Origin: Kitasatospora sp. NBC_00458
GTDB taxonomy: Bacteria; Actinomycetota; Actinomycetes; Streptomycetales; Streptomycetaceae
Direction of reading: 5' to 3'
Assembly (NCBI RefSeq): GCF_036013975.1
Contig: NZ_CP107904.1
Span: 2,542,001 to 2,606,000, forward strand
Length of the DNA stretch: 64,000 nucleotides
Below, one piece after another: positions 20,593 to 27,461 of this stretch (its first letter is position 1; each line of letters opens with the position of its first letter). Under the pieces are notes generated by a model. The model was not told the origin of the DNA, searched no databases, and saw only the letters and a program-made list of their open reading frames with translations. A program made the translations under genes and the position numbers.

Positions 20593-20816
20593 CCCACAAG
20601 CCCGACCCGGCCGCGATCGACTTCTCCGACGTCCTCTGGGAGAAGTCCCCGTTCAGCGGCGGCAGCGACAACTGCGTCGAGTTCGGCGCGATCGGCGAGT
20701 TCGTCGCCATCCGCGACTCCAAGAACCCCGCACAGACCCCGCTGATCTACACCCGCTCCGAGATCCGCGCCATGGTCGACGGCGCGAAGGCCGGCGCGTT
20801 CGACCACCTGCGCTGA
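20589..20816 (+). CDS. DUF397 small protein (WhiJ-module partner)
   Basis: A 75-aa protein with the DUF397 pattern: W-x-K-S-x-F-S (WEKSPFSGG), NCVEFG, VAIRDSKNP and a late phenylalanine/isoleucine pair. It overlaps the XRE gene by 4 nt. In characterised cases such proteins bind and modulate the neighbouring XRE protein. Followed by two consecutive hairpins. Confidence 0.92.
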   Translation: MTHKPDPAAIDFSDVLWEKSPFSGGSDNCVEFGAIGEFVAIRDSKNPAQTPLIYTRSEIRAMVDGAKAGAFDHLR

Positions 20817-20821
20817 ATCAT

Positions 20822-20853
20822 GGCCGCCTCCGTCACAGGTGACGGAGGCGGCC
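20822..20853 (+). terminator. Terminator after DUF397 gene
   Basis: Perfect 15-bp stem (GGCCGCCTCCGTCAC and complement) with a 2-nt AG loop, starting 6 nt after the DUF397 stop. Confidence 0.8.
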
Positions 20854-20863
20854 GAAACCACCC

Positions 20864-20898
20864 TGCGCAGGAAGTCGGCCGGGCCGACTTCCTGCGCA
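20864..20898. repeat. 35-bp palindrome, left copy
   Basis: 17-bp arm TGCGCAGGAAGTCGGCC, a single central G, then the exact complement arm. An identical 35-mer lies at 26640-26674 in the same orientation; flanking bases differ at both ends. It comes directly after the DUF397 terminator and marks the left border of the 5.7-kb accessory segment. Could act as a second terminator or as a recombination/insertion target. Confidence 0.85.
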
Positions 20899-21074
20899 AA
20901 AACAGAGACAGCCTCAGCCGACCTACTCGTCCAGCAAGCCGAAGGCAGCCACGTCCTACTCAGCTACGGAGCGTGCCGGTCCGCCGGTCCCGGGGTGCCC
21001 GAACCCGGGCCGGGCGGAGTGCCGCGCCCCGGTATGCGGCCCGGTCACGGGTCGGGTGCGACGCACCTGCGAGG

Positions 21075-21665
21075 TCAGGCCACCGGGGCCGAGTGCTCGT
21101 CGGAGGACCCAATCTGGTGGCTGCTGGCGAAGAGGAGGGTGGGTTCGGCGAGGATGTCGCGGCCTGCCTCGCTCTTGTAGATCTCGTCAACGCTGCCGAA
21201 CCTGGCCTCGGAGTAGTCGAGTTCGAGCAGGGCCGCGGCCTGGCGGACGGATGCCTCGTCGGGCCCTTCGATCTCCACGAAGGTGGCGAGGTCGGGCCAG
21301 GTGTCGAAGTCGAACGCGACCTCGCCCAGGCGCCACTCCTCGCGGTAGTTCTCCTGGTAGCGGACCTCGCGCAGGCCGAGGCTGCGGAGGATCTCGGCCA
21401 TGGCCGGCAGATCGGTGACCTCGGTCTCGATCTCGGTGGTGCCGTCGATCGTGGTGGAGTCGGTGACCTGCTTGAGCGTCAGCGTGGACCGGTTGCCCTC
21501 GTCACGCAGACGGACCCATGCACCGCCGTCGAGCGCGTCGTTCTCGAAGATCTTCCTGGTGAGCAGGGTGCGGGGGAACGCCTGGACGGCTCCCAGCGCG
21601 GCCAGGCGCTCCTGGAGGTCGGATACGTCGACGGCGAGGAACTTGGCCTCGTACTCGTGCTTCAT
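21075..21665 (-). CDS. CYTH-domain protein (class IV adenylate cyclase/triphosphatase-like)
   Basis: A 196-aa triphosphate-tunnel protein. The family signature ExExK is visible as EYEAK at residues 4-8. Further barrel strands follow with charged residues facing inward (WVRLRDEGNRSTLTLKQV, TTEIETEVTDL, VRYQENYREEW, FVEIEGP). Known members act on triphosphorylated substrates (thiamine triphosphatase, polyphosphate, cAMP formation in CyaB). The ATG overlaps the methyltransferase stop by ATGA. Last gene of the minus-strand island operon. Confidence 0.88.
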   Translation of the reverse strand: MKHEYEAKFLAVDVSDLQERLAALGAVQAFPRTLLTRKIFENDALDGGAWVRLRDEGNRSTLTLKQVTDSTTIDGTTEIETEVTDLPAMAEILRSLGLREVRYQENYREEWRLGEVAFDFDTWPDLATFVEIEGPDEASVRQAAALLELDYSEARFGSVDEIYKSEAGRDILAEPTLLFASSHQIGSSDEHSAPVA

Positions 21666-22339
21666 GAGTCCTTCTTCCTGTGCAGGTGAGAGGGGCCGGG
21701 CATGCGGGCTGCGAGGAGCAGTCCCATCCGGTGGGTGTGGTCCTGGAGCCGGCCGAGGTGAGCCCGCTCGGTGAACTCCGTCGTTCGCAGCGTCAGCAGA
21801 ACGTGCCAGGCTCTGGTGAATTGGCAGCTGAGCTTCTCGGGTGACGTGTAGTGCTCGACCAGGTGGTGGCGCGGCTCCACCGGCATCATGAACTCCGCGC
21901 CGAACAGGCCGCCGGCGCGCACCAGGAGCTGCATGCGGGCGACGAACTCGGCGAGCGGGCGGTGGTGGTTGGCGCTGTAGTGCCAAGAGCAGCTGGTCCA
22001 GACGGCATCGCAGAGCCTGTCGAGCGGCTTGGAGTCGAGGAAGTCCTCCTCTACGACTTGGACCCGGTCGTAAAGCTCTTCGAGCTTGAGACGGTCGATC
22101 AGCCCCATTGCGTGGGCATTGACGGAGCCAGGCAGGTGGACCTCGCCGCCGTGAAGGGCGAGCGGGTCGCGCTCGACGGCGATGACGCGGTAGCCGGCGG
22201 CGGCAAGCGGAAGGACGAACTTGCCGTCGCTCGCGCCGATGACCGCGACGGTCGCGTCAGGGGATGCGTGCTCCTTCAGCGCGGCGAGGAACTGGGGGAA
22301 GAAGGTGAGGGTGTGCTCCCACAGGCTCTGCGTCTGCAC
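21662..22339 (-). CDS. Class I SAM-dependent methyltransferase
   Basis: A 225-aa protein with SAM motif I VAVIGASDGKFVLPLA and acidic motif II VIAVERDP. The mid region WTSCSWHYSANHHRPLAEFV follows, then LLVRAGGLFGAEFMMP. Substrate unknown. The GTG start at 22339 has an AAGGAG site; 83 nt of its 5' end overlap the kinase frame, unusually long. The 3' end couples to the CYTH gene. Confidence 0.85.
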   Translation of the reverse strand: MQTQSLWEHTLTFFPQFLAALKEHASPDATVAVIGASDGKFVLPLAAAGYRVIAVERDPLALHGGEVHLPGSVNAHAMGLIDRLKLEELYDRVQVVEEDFLDSKPLDRLCDAVWTSCSWHYSANHHRPLAEFVARMQLLVRAGGLFGAEFMMPVEPRHHLVEHYTSPEKLSCQFTRAWHVLLTLRTTEFTERAHLGRLQDHTHRMGLLLAARMPGPSHLHRKKDS

Positions 22340-22898
22340 GACGGTGGGCTCCTTGGGTATCGGTGGCAAGGATGGCCTGGACGACCTGCTCCGGTTTGAG
22401 GCCTGTGGTGTCCACCCGGTGCATCGGGAACAGCGCGTAGGCGGCGGTGATCCGCTCTGCGGCGTCCTCACCGAGGGCGTCCCATCGGGAGGTCGGCTTG
22501 TCCCGCTCGGCAAGGCGGCGCAGACGCTCCTCCTCCGTGCAGAACAGCTGGTAGGTGACGGGCTGGGGGAGGTCCGGCGGCAGTGTGACGCCGAGGCACG
22601 CTCCGAGGGCTTGGTGGTTGGCCAGGCACCGGGCAAAGTAGCTCTCCACGACGATCGGGACGTCGGCGGCGAGGTAGCGCTGTATCTCATCGACGGCGGT
22701 GAAGAGTGCGGAGAGGTAGAAGCTCATCCGGGCCTCGACGTTGTCCCGCAGGTCGATCTCGCGCCGCAGGGGTTGGTAGAAGAGCGGCACGGTGGGGACG
22801 AGGACGGCCTCGCGGGCTGCGGCGAGCATCGGTGCAATGGTCGACTTGCCAGTGCCGCGGAGCCCTTCGATGCTCTCGAACAGCGGGCGGTCAGACAC
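22257..22898 (-). CDS. P-loop kinase, thymidylate/deoxynucleoside kinase-like
   Basis: A 213-aa P-loop protein with Walker A GLRGTGKST near residue 10, a YFARCLAN segment after PIVVESY (DR[YF]-like position), and a lid-type region EEERLRRLAERDKPTSRWD. The layout resembles dTMP/deoxynucleoside kinases, but the substrate cannot be told. The last ~28 residues run through the start of the methyltransferase in another frame and look like non-native sequence. The GTG start at 22898 overlaps the radical SAM stop. Confidence 0.8.
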   Translation of the reverse strand: MSDRPLFESIEGLRGTGKSTIAPMLAAAREAVLVPTVPLFYQPLRREIDLRDNVEARMSFYLSALFTAVDEIQRYLAADVPIVVESYFARCLANHQALGACLGVTLPPDLPQPVTYQLFCTEEERLRRLAERDKPTSRWDALGEDAAERITAAYALFPMHRVDTTGLKPEQVVQAILATDTQGAHRRADAEPVGAHPHLLPPVPRRAEGARIP

Positions 22899-23793
22899 GG
22901 GCGTACACCACGTCCGGCACAGCAAGGGTGAGCTCGTCGGTCGCGGAGGGTCGGTAAACGATGTGGCCGGCGAGCTTGTCGTACCAGAAGGCGTGCGAGT
23001 CCTTGCCGACGGCCTTGCAGGACATGGTGAGCGCACCGCGTGGGTCGGCCTCGATCCGCTCGATCTCGCGCGGGCCGCCGATGGGAGCGCAGACCTCCGG
23101 GGCGCCGTCCTCGGACAGATCCTCGTCGACAACCACCTCGATCGCGAGCTCCGCGCCCTTCAGCTGTTCGCGTAGGCGGGCGTAGGCGGCGGGCTCGGTC
23201 ACGAGCAACTCGGGGTGGTCGGCCGCGTTGCCGACCGGGCGCATGCAGTGGAGCTTCAGCTGTCGGACCCCGTAGTCCTGAAGAGTGCGAGCCAGCGGAA
23301 CCACCTCATCGATGTTGCGGGCGGTCACCGTCATGGTGGCGCCTGTGGCAACGCCGAGCTCCCGTGCCAGGCCGAGCGCGCTCAGCGCACCCTGGTAGCT
23401 GCCGAACTTACGGATGTGGTCGTTGGTCACGCCGATGCCCTCCAGCGACACCCTCAGCAGGTCGAGGTAGGGGGCGATCTCCGTGAGCCGGCGCTCGATG
23501 CGGTAGCCGTTAGTGCAGATCTCGACCTGCAGACCGAGCTCCTGTTTGGCGTGACGGACTACCCGCGTCAGGTCCTTGTAGACGAACGGCTCGCCGCCGA
23601 GCAGGGTGACGGCCTCGGTGCCGTACCGGTCATGCATGAGAGCCAGAAGGTCGATGGCCTCCTCTGCGGAGAACGCGTCGGCGTGCTTGAGGCGCTCACC
23701 GTGGAAGCAGTGCAGGCACTCGAAGTTGCAGCGGTACAGCAGCTGCAGGTAGAGCATCCGGATCCGCTGGATCCCGGTCACTGCGCCGATCAT
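22891..23793 (-). CDS. Radical SAM protein (MoaA/PqqE-like core)
   Basis: A 300-aa enzyme with the 4Fe-4S motif CNFECLHC (CX3CX2C) near residue 22, GGEPFVYKDL (the SAM-binding GGE motif), CTNGYRI and RVSLEGIGVTNDHIRKFGSY. The C-terminus has only isolated cysteines (EVCAPIGG and TMSCKAVGK) rather than a full SPASM cluster. Substrate unknown. The ATG at 23793 follows GGAGGG. The stop overlaps the kinase start by 8 nt, so it is in the same operon as the kinase, methyltransferase and CYTH genes. Confidence 0.9.
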   Translation of the reverse strand: MIGAVTGIQRIRMLYLQLLYRCNFECLHCFHGERLKHADAFSAEEAIDLLALMHDRYGTEAVTLLGGEPFVYKDLTRVVRHAKQELGLQVEICTNGYRIERRLTEIAPYLDLLRVSLEGIGVTNDHIRKFGSYQGALSALGLARELGVATGATMTVTARNIDEVVPLARTLQDYGVRQLKLHCMRPVGNAADHPELLVTEPAAYARLREQLKGAELAIEVVVDEDLSEDGAPEVCAPIGGPREIERIEADPRGALTMSCKAVGKDSHAFWYDKLAGHIVYRPSATDELTLAVPDVVYARV

Positions 23794-23865
23794 GTGGGTC
23801 TCCCTCCGCCGATTGCCTGGCTGGTGACCTGATGGTGGCGGAGAGTGTCGGGACCGTGGCACCGC

Positions 23866-23896
23866 GTCCCAGGACTGTTCCAGGACGTCCTGGGAC
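23866..23896. promoter_or_regulatory. Inverted repeat upstream of the radical SAM gene
   Basis: GTCCCAGGAC and GTCCTGGGAC, 10-bp perfect arms with an 11-nt spacer, in the 107-bp gap between the HAD and radical SAM genes. Either a regulatory operator or an attenuating hairpin separating expression of the two genes. Confidence 0.45.
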
Positions 23897-23900
23897 GTTG

Positions 23901-24593
23901 TCAGTGCGCCGCGAACGACCGCAGGAGAGCCAGAAGACCTGCGCTGTCCGACAGATCCGGCAGCACAGTGCTCGCGCCGGCGGCAACGAGGTCGGCCTGG
24001 CTGTCGACTCCCGTGGCCACCGCGATGACCCCGGCGTTCGAGGCGAGCGCCGCCTCCACATCGCGAGGGGTGTCTCCCACCAGGACGACCGGCACACCGA
24101 CGGACAGGCCGCGGTGCCGATGGACACGTTCACGGGCGACAGCAACCAGCTCGGGACGCTGGACCGCATCGGCCCCGTAGGCCCCGACGGCCATATCCAG
24201 CAGCCCGTCGAGGTCGAAGGCCGCGAGCTTCACCCGCGCGTTGGCCGCAATGTTGCCGGTCAGCACCGAGGAGACCCAACCGGGCTGGTCCGCTGCCGCC
24301 GCAAGGGCGGCCCGAACGCCCGGCAGAGCTGTGCCGCGCCGACGGAGCTCGCCAAGCCGCTCGGCTCCCGCAGCTTCAAGGGCTGCCTGGACGGCCGTCC
24401 AGTCCGGCTCCGGCCGGTGGTTGCGAAGGAACATCTCGCGCATGATCAGACGGTCGGTGCGGCCTTCGGTCCGAGCCGCCTGCATCGGCGGATGTCCCGC
24501 CAAGGAGGTGAAGGCGGCGGCGTAGATCTCCTTACTCACCCCCGCGTTCTCGATGAGCGTGTGGTCAATGTCCCAGAGGATGATCAGCGGCAT
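23901..24593 (-). CDS. HAD-family hydrolase (phosphatase)
   Basis: A 230-aa HAD phosphatase with the nucleophile motif ILWDIDHTLIE (DxDHT), motif II serine/threonine in SVLTGN, a motif III region and VVLVGDTPRDVEAA (motif IV). The cap is a helical insertion after residue 20. It resembles phosphoglycolate phosphatase-type enzymes; substrate unknown. It is the first gene of the minus-strand island run, divergent from the HTH-PLD gene with 95 bp between. Confidence 0.88.
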   Translation of the reverse strand: MPLIILWDIDHTLIENAGVSKEIYAAAFTSLAGHPPMQAARTEGRTDRLIMREMFLRNHRPEPDWTAVQAALEAAGAERLGELRRRGTALPGVRAALAAAADQPGWVSSVLTGNIAANARVKLAAFDLDGLLDMAVGAYGADAVQRPELVAVARERVHRHRGLSVGVPVVLVGDTPRDVEAALASNAGVIAVATGVDSQADLVAAGASTVLPDLSDSAGLLALLRSFAAH

Positions 24594-24651
24594 GCCGCCA
24601 GGGTAAGCACCCTGTCGAACCGTCAGCTCCACGAAGCGTCCCGCAACGTCC

Positions 24652-24681
24652 TTGCGAGCCAATGTCAGCCTCGGCTTATAT
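24652..24681 (+). promoter_or_regulatory. Promoter of the HTH-PLD/NUDIX pair
   Basis: -35 TTGCGA (24652-24657), 18-bp spacer, -10 TTATAT (24676-24681), then 7 nt to the GTG at 24689. One of the best promoter matches in the window and placed for a leaderless message. Confidence 0.6.
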
Positions 24682-24688
24682 GGGATCC

Positions 24689-25459
24689 GTGAACGAGCGA
24701 CTTCGCTCCGTACTCGCCCAGCGCGGTGTCTCCCCTGAGTCCCTCGCCGCCGAGTGCGAGGTGGACCCCAAGACCGTAGGCCGTTGGCTCGGCGGGCGTG
24801 TGCCGCATCCGCGACACCGCTTCGCTGCCGCCCTGCACTTACGAGTGGAGGAGACCTTCCTCTGGCCTGCACCGCAGCCCCGGTCAGGTCGGCCGGACAC
24901 GGTCGGCATCGAGCTGGTAGGCACCTACGCCAACCGGGCCAGCGTGCCCAGGGAGGTGTGGCTGTCTCTGCTGCAGGAGGCCGAGACGCAGATCGACGTG
25001 CTCGTGTTCTCCGGGACGTTCTTCGCCCAGACCAACCCGCACGTCGCCAGGATGCTTGCCGAACGGGCCGCCGCTGGCGTTCGCGTCCGCCTCTGCTTCG
25101 GAGACCCGAAGGGCCAGGCCGCCGCTGTCCGGGGCCACGAGGAGGGTATCGGCGACACCCTGGCGGCGAAGATCCGCGCCTCACTCACCTACTACCGAAG
25201 CCTCCCGGCAAAGGCCGGCTGCGAGGTGCGCCTCCACGACACCACGCTCTACAGCTCGCTGTTCCGCTACGACGGCGATCTCCTGGTCAACCCGCACGTG
25301 TGGGGTCAGCCCGCGAGCGCCAACCCCCTGCTCCACCTCAAGAGAGTCGACTCCACGGGCTGGTTCGACAACTACGCTCAGAGCTTCGAAGCCGTCTGGG
25401 ACAGCGCAAGGCCTTGGACACCCGAACCGGAGGGGACCACCACGCATGGGCAGGACTGA
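24689..25459 (+). CDS. HTH regulator with phospholipase-D-like domain
   Basis: A 256-aa protein. Residues 1-55 are an XRE-type HTH (LRSVLAQRGVSPESLAAECE, DPKTVGRWLGGRVPHPRHR). Residues about 75-250 resemble a PLD-like domain (QIDVLVFSGTFFAQTNPHVA, AAAGVRVRLCFGDPKG, EVRLHDTTLYSSLFRYDGDL), but the H-x-K motif of catalytic PLD enzymes is degenerate. GTG 24689 is chosen from the promoter; ATG 24662 would add 9 residues. Codon 51 is TTA, the rare bldA-read leucine codon, so translation may be developmentally controlled. Overlaps the NUDIX gene by 14 nt. Confidence 0.82.
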   Translation: MNERLRSVLAQRGVSPESLAAECEVDPKTVGRWLGGRVPHPRHRFAAALHLRVEETFLWPAPQPRSGRPDTVGIELVGTYANRASVPREVWLSLLQEAETQIDVLVFSGTFFAQTNPHVARMLAERAAAGVRVRLCFGDPKGQAAAVRGHEEGIGDTLAAKIRASLTYYRSLPAKAGCEVRLHDTTLYSSLFRYDGDLLVNPHVWGQPASANPLLHLKRVDSTGWFDNYAQSFEAVWDSARPWTPEPEGTTTHGQD

Positions 25460-25913
25460 GTATCTCAACGACCCCGACGCCCCGAAGGCCAACACCCTGA
25501 TCCCCGCCAGCAACCTGCTCGTGGTCGACGACAGCGGTGCCATCCTGCTGCAGCGCCGTCGCGACACCGGTCAGTGGGCTCTGCCCGGCGGAGCGCAGGA
25601 CATCGGCGAGACCGCCGCCCAGTGCGCGGTGCGCGAATGCCTGGAGGAGACCGGCGTCATCGCCGAGGTGACCGACTTCCTGGGCGTCTACACCAACCCG
25701 CACCACATCGTCGCCTACACCGACGGCGAGATCCGCCAGCAGTACGAGAACACCTACATCGGCCGCCCCATCGGGGGCGAGCCCACGATCAACGATGAAG
25801 CCGACGGCGTCCGCTGGATCCAGCCCGCAGACCTTGACCAGTACGACATCCACCCCAGCATGCGCCAGCAGATCGGCGACTACCTCGCCGGCACCTACCC
25901 CTACCTCGGCTGA
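25446..25913 (+). CDS. NUDIX hydrolase
   Basis: A 155-aa NUDIX enzyme with a complete box: G-x5-E-x7-RE-x2-EE-x-G, seen in GAQDIGE through RECLEETGV at about residues 48-71. The preceding strand is LLQRRRDTGQWALPGG. These enzymes cleave nucleoside diphosphates linked to another moiety; the exact substrate is unknown. The start lies inside the end of the HTH-PLD gene (14-nt overlap), so the pair is translationally coupled. Its 3' end overlaps the convergent HD gene by 13 nt. Confidence 0.93.
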   Translation: MGRTEYLNDPDAPKANTLIPASNLLVVDDSGAILLQRRRDTGQWALPGGAQDIGETAAQCAVRECLEETGVIAEVTDFLGVYTNPHHIVAYTDGEIRQQYENTYIGRPIGGEPTINDEADGVRWIQPADLDQYDIHPSMRQQIGDYLAGTYPYLG

Positions 25914-26464
25914 GCAGCCAGCGCCGACTCCACCCGCGCAACCCCCGCGAAGATCTCCGGCTCCGCCCGACGGATGAACCGCCCCACCACACTGTCCGCC
26001 CCGTAGCGGCCGACGATCTCCGCCACCCGCTCCTCGGCGGTCGTCCTGGCACCGTCGGGCGTCGTCGTCAAATCGCAGTAGACCAGCGCATCGACCAAGC
26101 GCTGGTCTTCAAGCAACGGGAACTCCGCCTCCAGCACGTCGCGGAGCCCGCGCTCCTCCGCCTCCAGCAGCGCGAACGAGTGGTTCGCAACGAGCCGCAC
26201 CAAGCGCTCGTCCGCCCCATGGGCGTCACGCAGGAACCTGGCGCCGTCCACCGGGTGGAACCCGGACGTCGCCAACCGCGGTGCATACCCGACATCGTGC
26301 AGTACAGCCGCCGCAAGGAGCAGGTCGGCCTTGTCGCCCAGCACATGAGCAAGATCGGTCGCGCGCGCCGCGACCCCTTGCGAGTGCGTCCACCTCCGTG
26401 GCAGCGCCACGGACAGTTCCGCCGCTGCTACCTGCCGCGCCCACCGGGGCAGAACTTCACTCAT
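25901..26464 (-). CDS. HD-domain phosphohydrolase-like protein
   Basis: A 187-aa HD-superfamily protein. The metal-binding HD pair is in AAAVLHDVGYAP near residue 55, preceded by RWTHSQGVA (first histidine) and followed by FHPVDGARFL and VANHSFA. Family members hydrolyse nucleotide phosphates. The ATG at 26464 has a GAAGG site. Tail-to-tail overlap with the NUDIX gene suggests a compact, co-inherited block. Confidence 0.87.
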   Translation of the reverse strand: MSEVLPRWARQVAAAELSVALPRRWTHSQGVAARATDLAHVLGDKADLLLAAAVLHDVGYAPRLATSGFHPVDGARFLRDAHGADERLVRLVANHSFALLEAEERGLRDVLEAEFPLLEDQRLVDALVYCDLTTTPDGARTTAEERVAEIVGRYGADSVVGRFIRRAEPEIFAGVARVESALAAQPR

Positions 26465-26639
26465 GACCAAGTGCCTTCCCCTCTGCCGAGAAAGACAGTC
26501 ATCCGACGTGGGCCAAGGCATGGCGGGGTGGTTGGTGGCGTCCTCTCGCCAGTACACAGCCATGCGGCTTCAGGGTAACGATTCCTCGCCCGACCCCGAC
26601 TCTCTCCACCGAGAGCCCGCAAGACCCGGATCCTCCCCT

Positions 26640-26674
26640 TGCGCAGGAAGTCGGCCGGGCCGACTTCCTGCGCA
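26640..26674. repeat. 35-bp palindrome, right copy
   Basis: Identical to 20864-20898. It sits 16 bp past the stop of the dienelactone hydrolase gene on the minus strand, so it can act as that gene's terminator. It forms the right border of the accessory segment. Confidence 0.85.
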
Positions 26675-26689
26675 GGGGCAGGGGCGGCC

Positions 26690-27280
26690 TCAGGCGGCCT
26701 GGTCGTCCAGCTCGGCGAGGAAGTCCACCGCCACCGCCCAGGTCCGCTCCGCCGCCTCCGCGTCGTAGTCCGGCAGGTCGGGGTCGGTGAAGACGTGGCC
26801 GGCGCCCCGGTAGCGGTGGATCTCCACGTCCGCACCGGCCTTGCGCATGCCCAGGTACCAGGCGTTCAGCCAGTCCTCCGGCTCGAACGGGTCGGGCTCG
26901 GCGATGTGCAGCTGGACCGGGATCGAGGTGGCCGCGTCCTCGCGGATGTCGGAGGTGCCGTGCAGGAGCAGCAGGCCGAGGGCCTTCTCGTCGGCGAGCG
27001 CGAGGTTCTGGGCGAGCGAGCCGCCGAGCGAGAAGCCCGCGTAGACGAGCGGCGCCCCGGAGCCCAGCAGCGGGGCGGCGGCCCCGACGGCCCGGCGCAG
27101 CAGCTCGTCACTGCCGACCTCCTCCTTGTACGCCATGCCCTCCTCGACGTCGTCGAAGGTCCGCCCGTCGAAGAGGTCGGGGGTGTGGACGGTGTGCCCG
27201 GCGGCGCGCAGCCGGTCGGCGGCGGCCTGGACTGCGGGGCGCAGGCCGTACACGGAGTGGAGGAGCAGGATCTGTGCCAC
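26690..27280 (-). CDS. Dienelactone hydrolase family protein
   Basis: A 196-aa alpha/beta hydrolase. The nucleophile elbow is [11 protein letters not shown] (serine in place of the cysteine of classic DLH), the acid is in [11 protein letters not shown], and the histidine in [15 protein letters not shown]. These match the DLH family triad order. The GTG at 27280 with AAGGAAG upstream is preferred over a start at 27334. Single gene ending at the right 35-bp palindrome; divergent from phoD. Confidence 0.9.
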   Translation of the reverse strand: MAQILLLHSVYGLRPAVQAAADRLRAAGHTVHTPDLFDGRTFDDVEEGMAYKEEVGSDELLRRAVGAAAPLLGSGAPLVYAGFSLGGSLAQNLALADEKALGLLLLHGTSDIREDAATSIPVQLHIAEPDPFEPEDWLNAWYLGMRKAGADVEIHRYRGAGHVFTDPDLPDYDAEAAERTWAVAVDFLAELDDQAA

Positions 27281-27406
27281 GGGCGGGACTTCCTTGCGAC
27301 GGTGCGACGGGGGGCCGGAACAGCCTCCCATCATCGCTCATGGCCGCCGGGTGGCCGAGCGCACCCGCCACGGTGGCGGGGCGTCACTCCTCGGTGAAGC
27401 GGCAAC

Positions 27407-27454
27407 GAACAGTCAGTTCAACATATGGAACAGCGCATTACCGGCCGGTAGCCT
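27407..27454 (+). promoter_or_regulatory. phoD promoter with candidate PHO box
   Basis: -10 TAGCCT at 27449-27454, 7 nt before the GTG at 27462. Upstream are GTTCAACATAT (27416-27426) and GGAACAGCGCA (27427-27437), two adjacent 11-nt units of the kind bound by PhoP in streptomycetes, overlapping the -35 position. The match is imperfect. Confidence 0.45.
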
Positions 27455-27461
27455 GTCGGCC

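Noticed and set aside
21662..22690. A longer methyltransferase start near 22690
   Set aside because: The extra N-terminal residues are the kinase gene read in another frame; GTG 22339 has a good ribosome site and begins the methyltransferase fold.
20864..26674. Calling the 5.7-kb segment an integrative element with att sites
   Set aside because: No integrase, excisionase, transposase or tRNA target is present; only the flanking repeats support mobility, so it is reported as a hypothesis.
27407..27420. GAAC-N5-GTTC near phoD as a LexA/SOS box
   Set aside because: The known actinobacterial box has a 4-nt spacer; here it is 5 and the context is phosphate metabolism.
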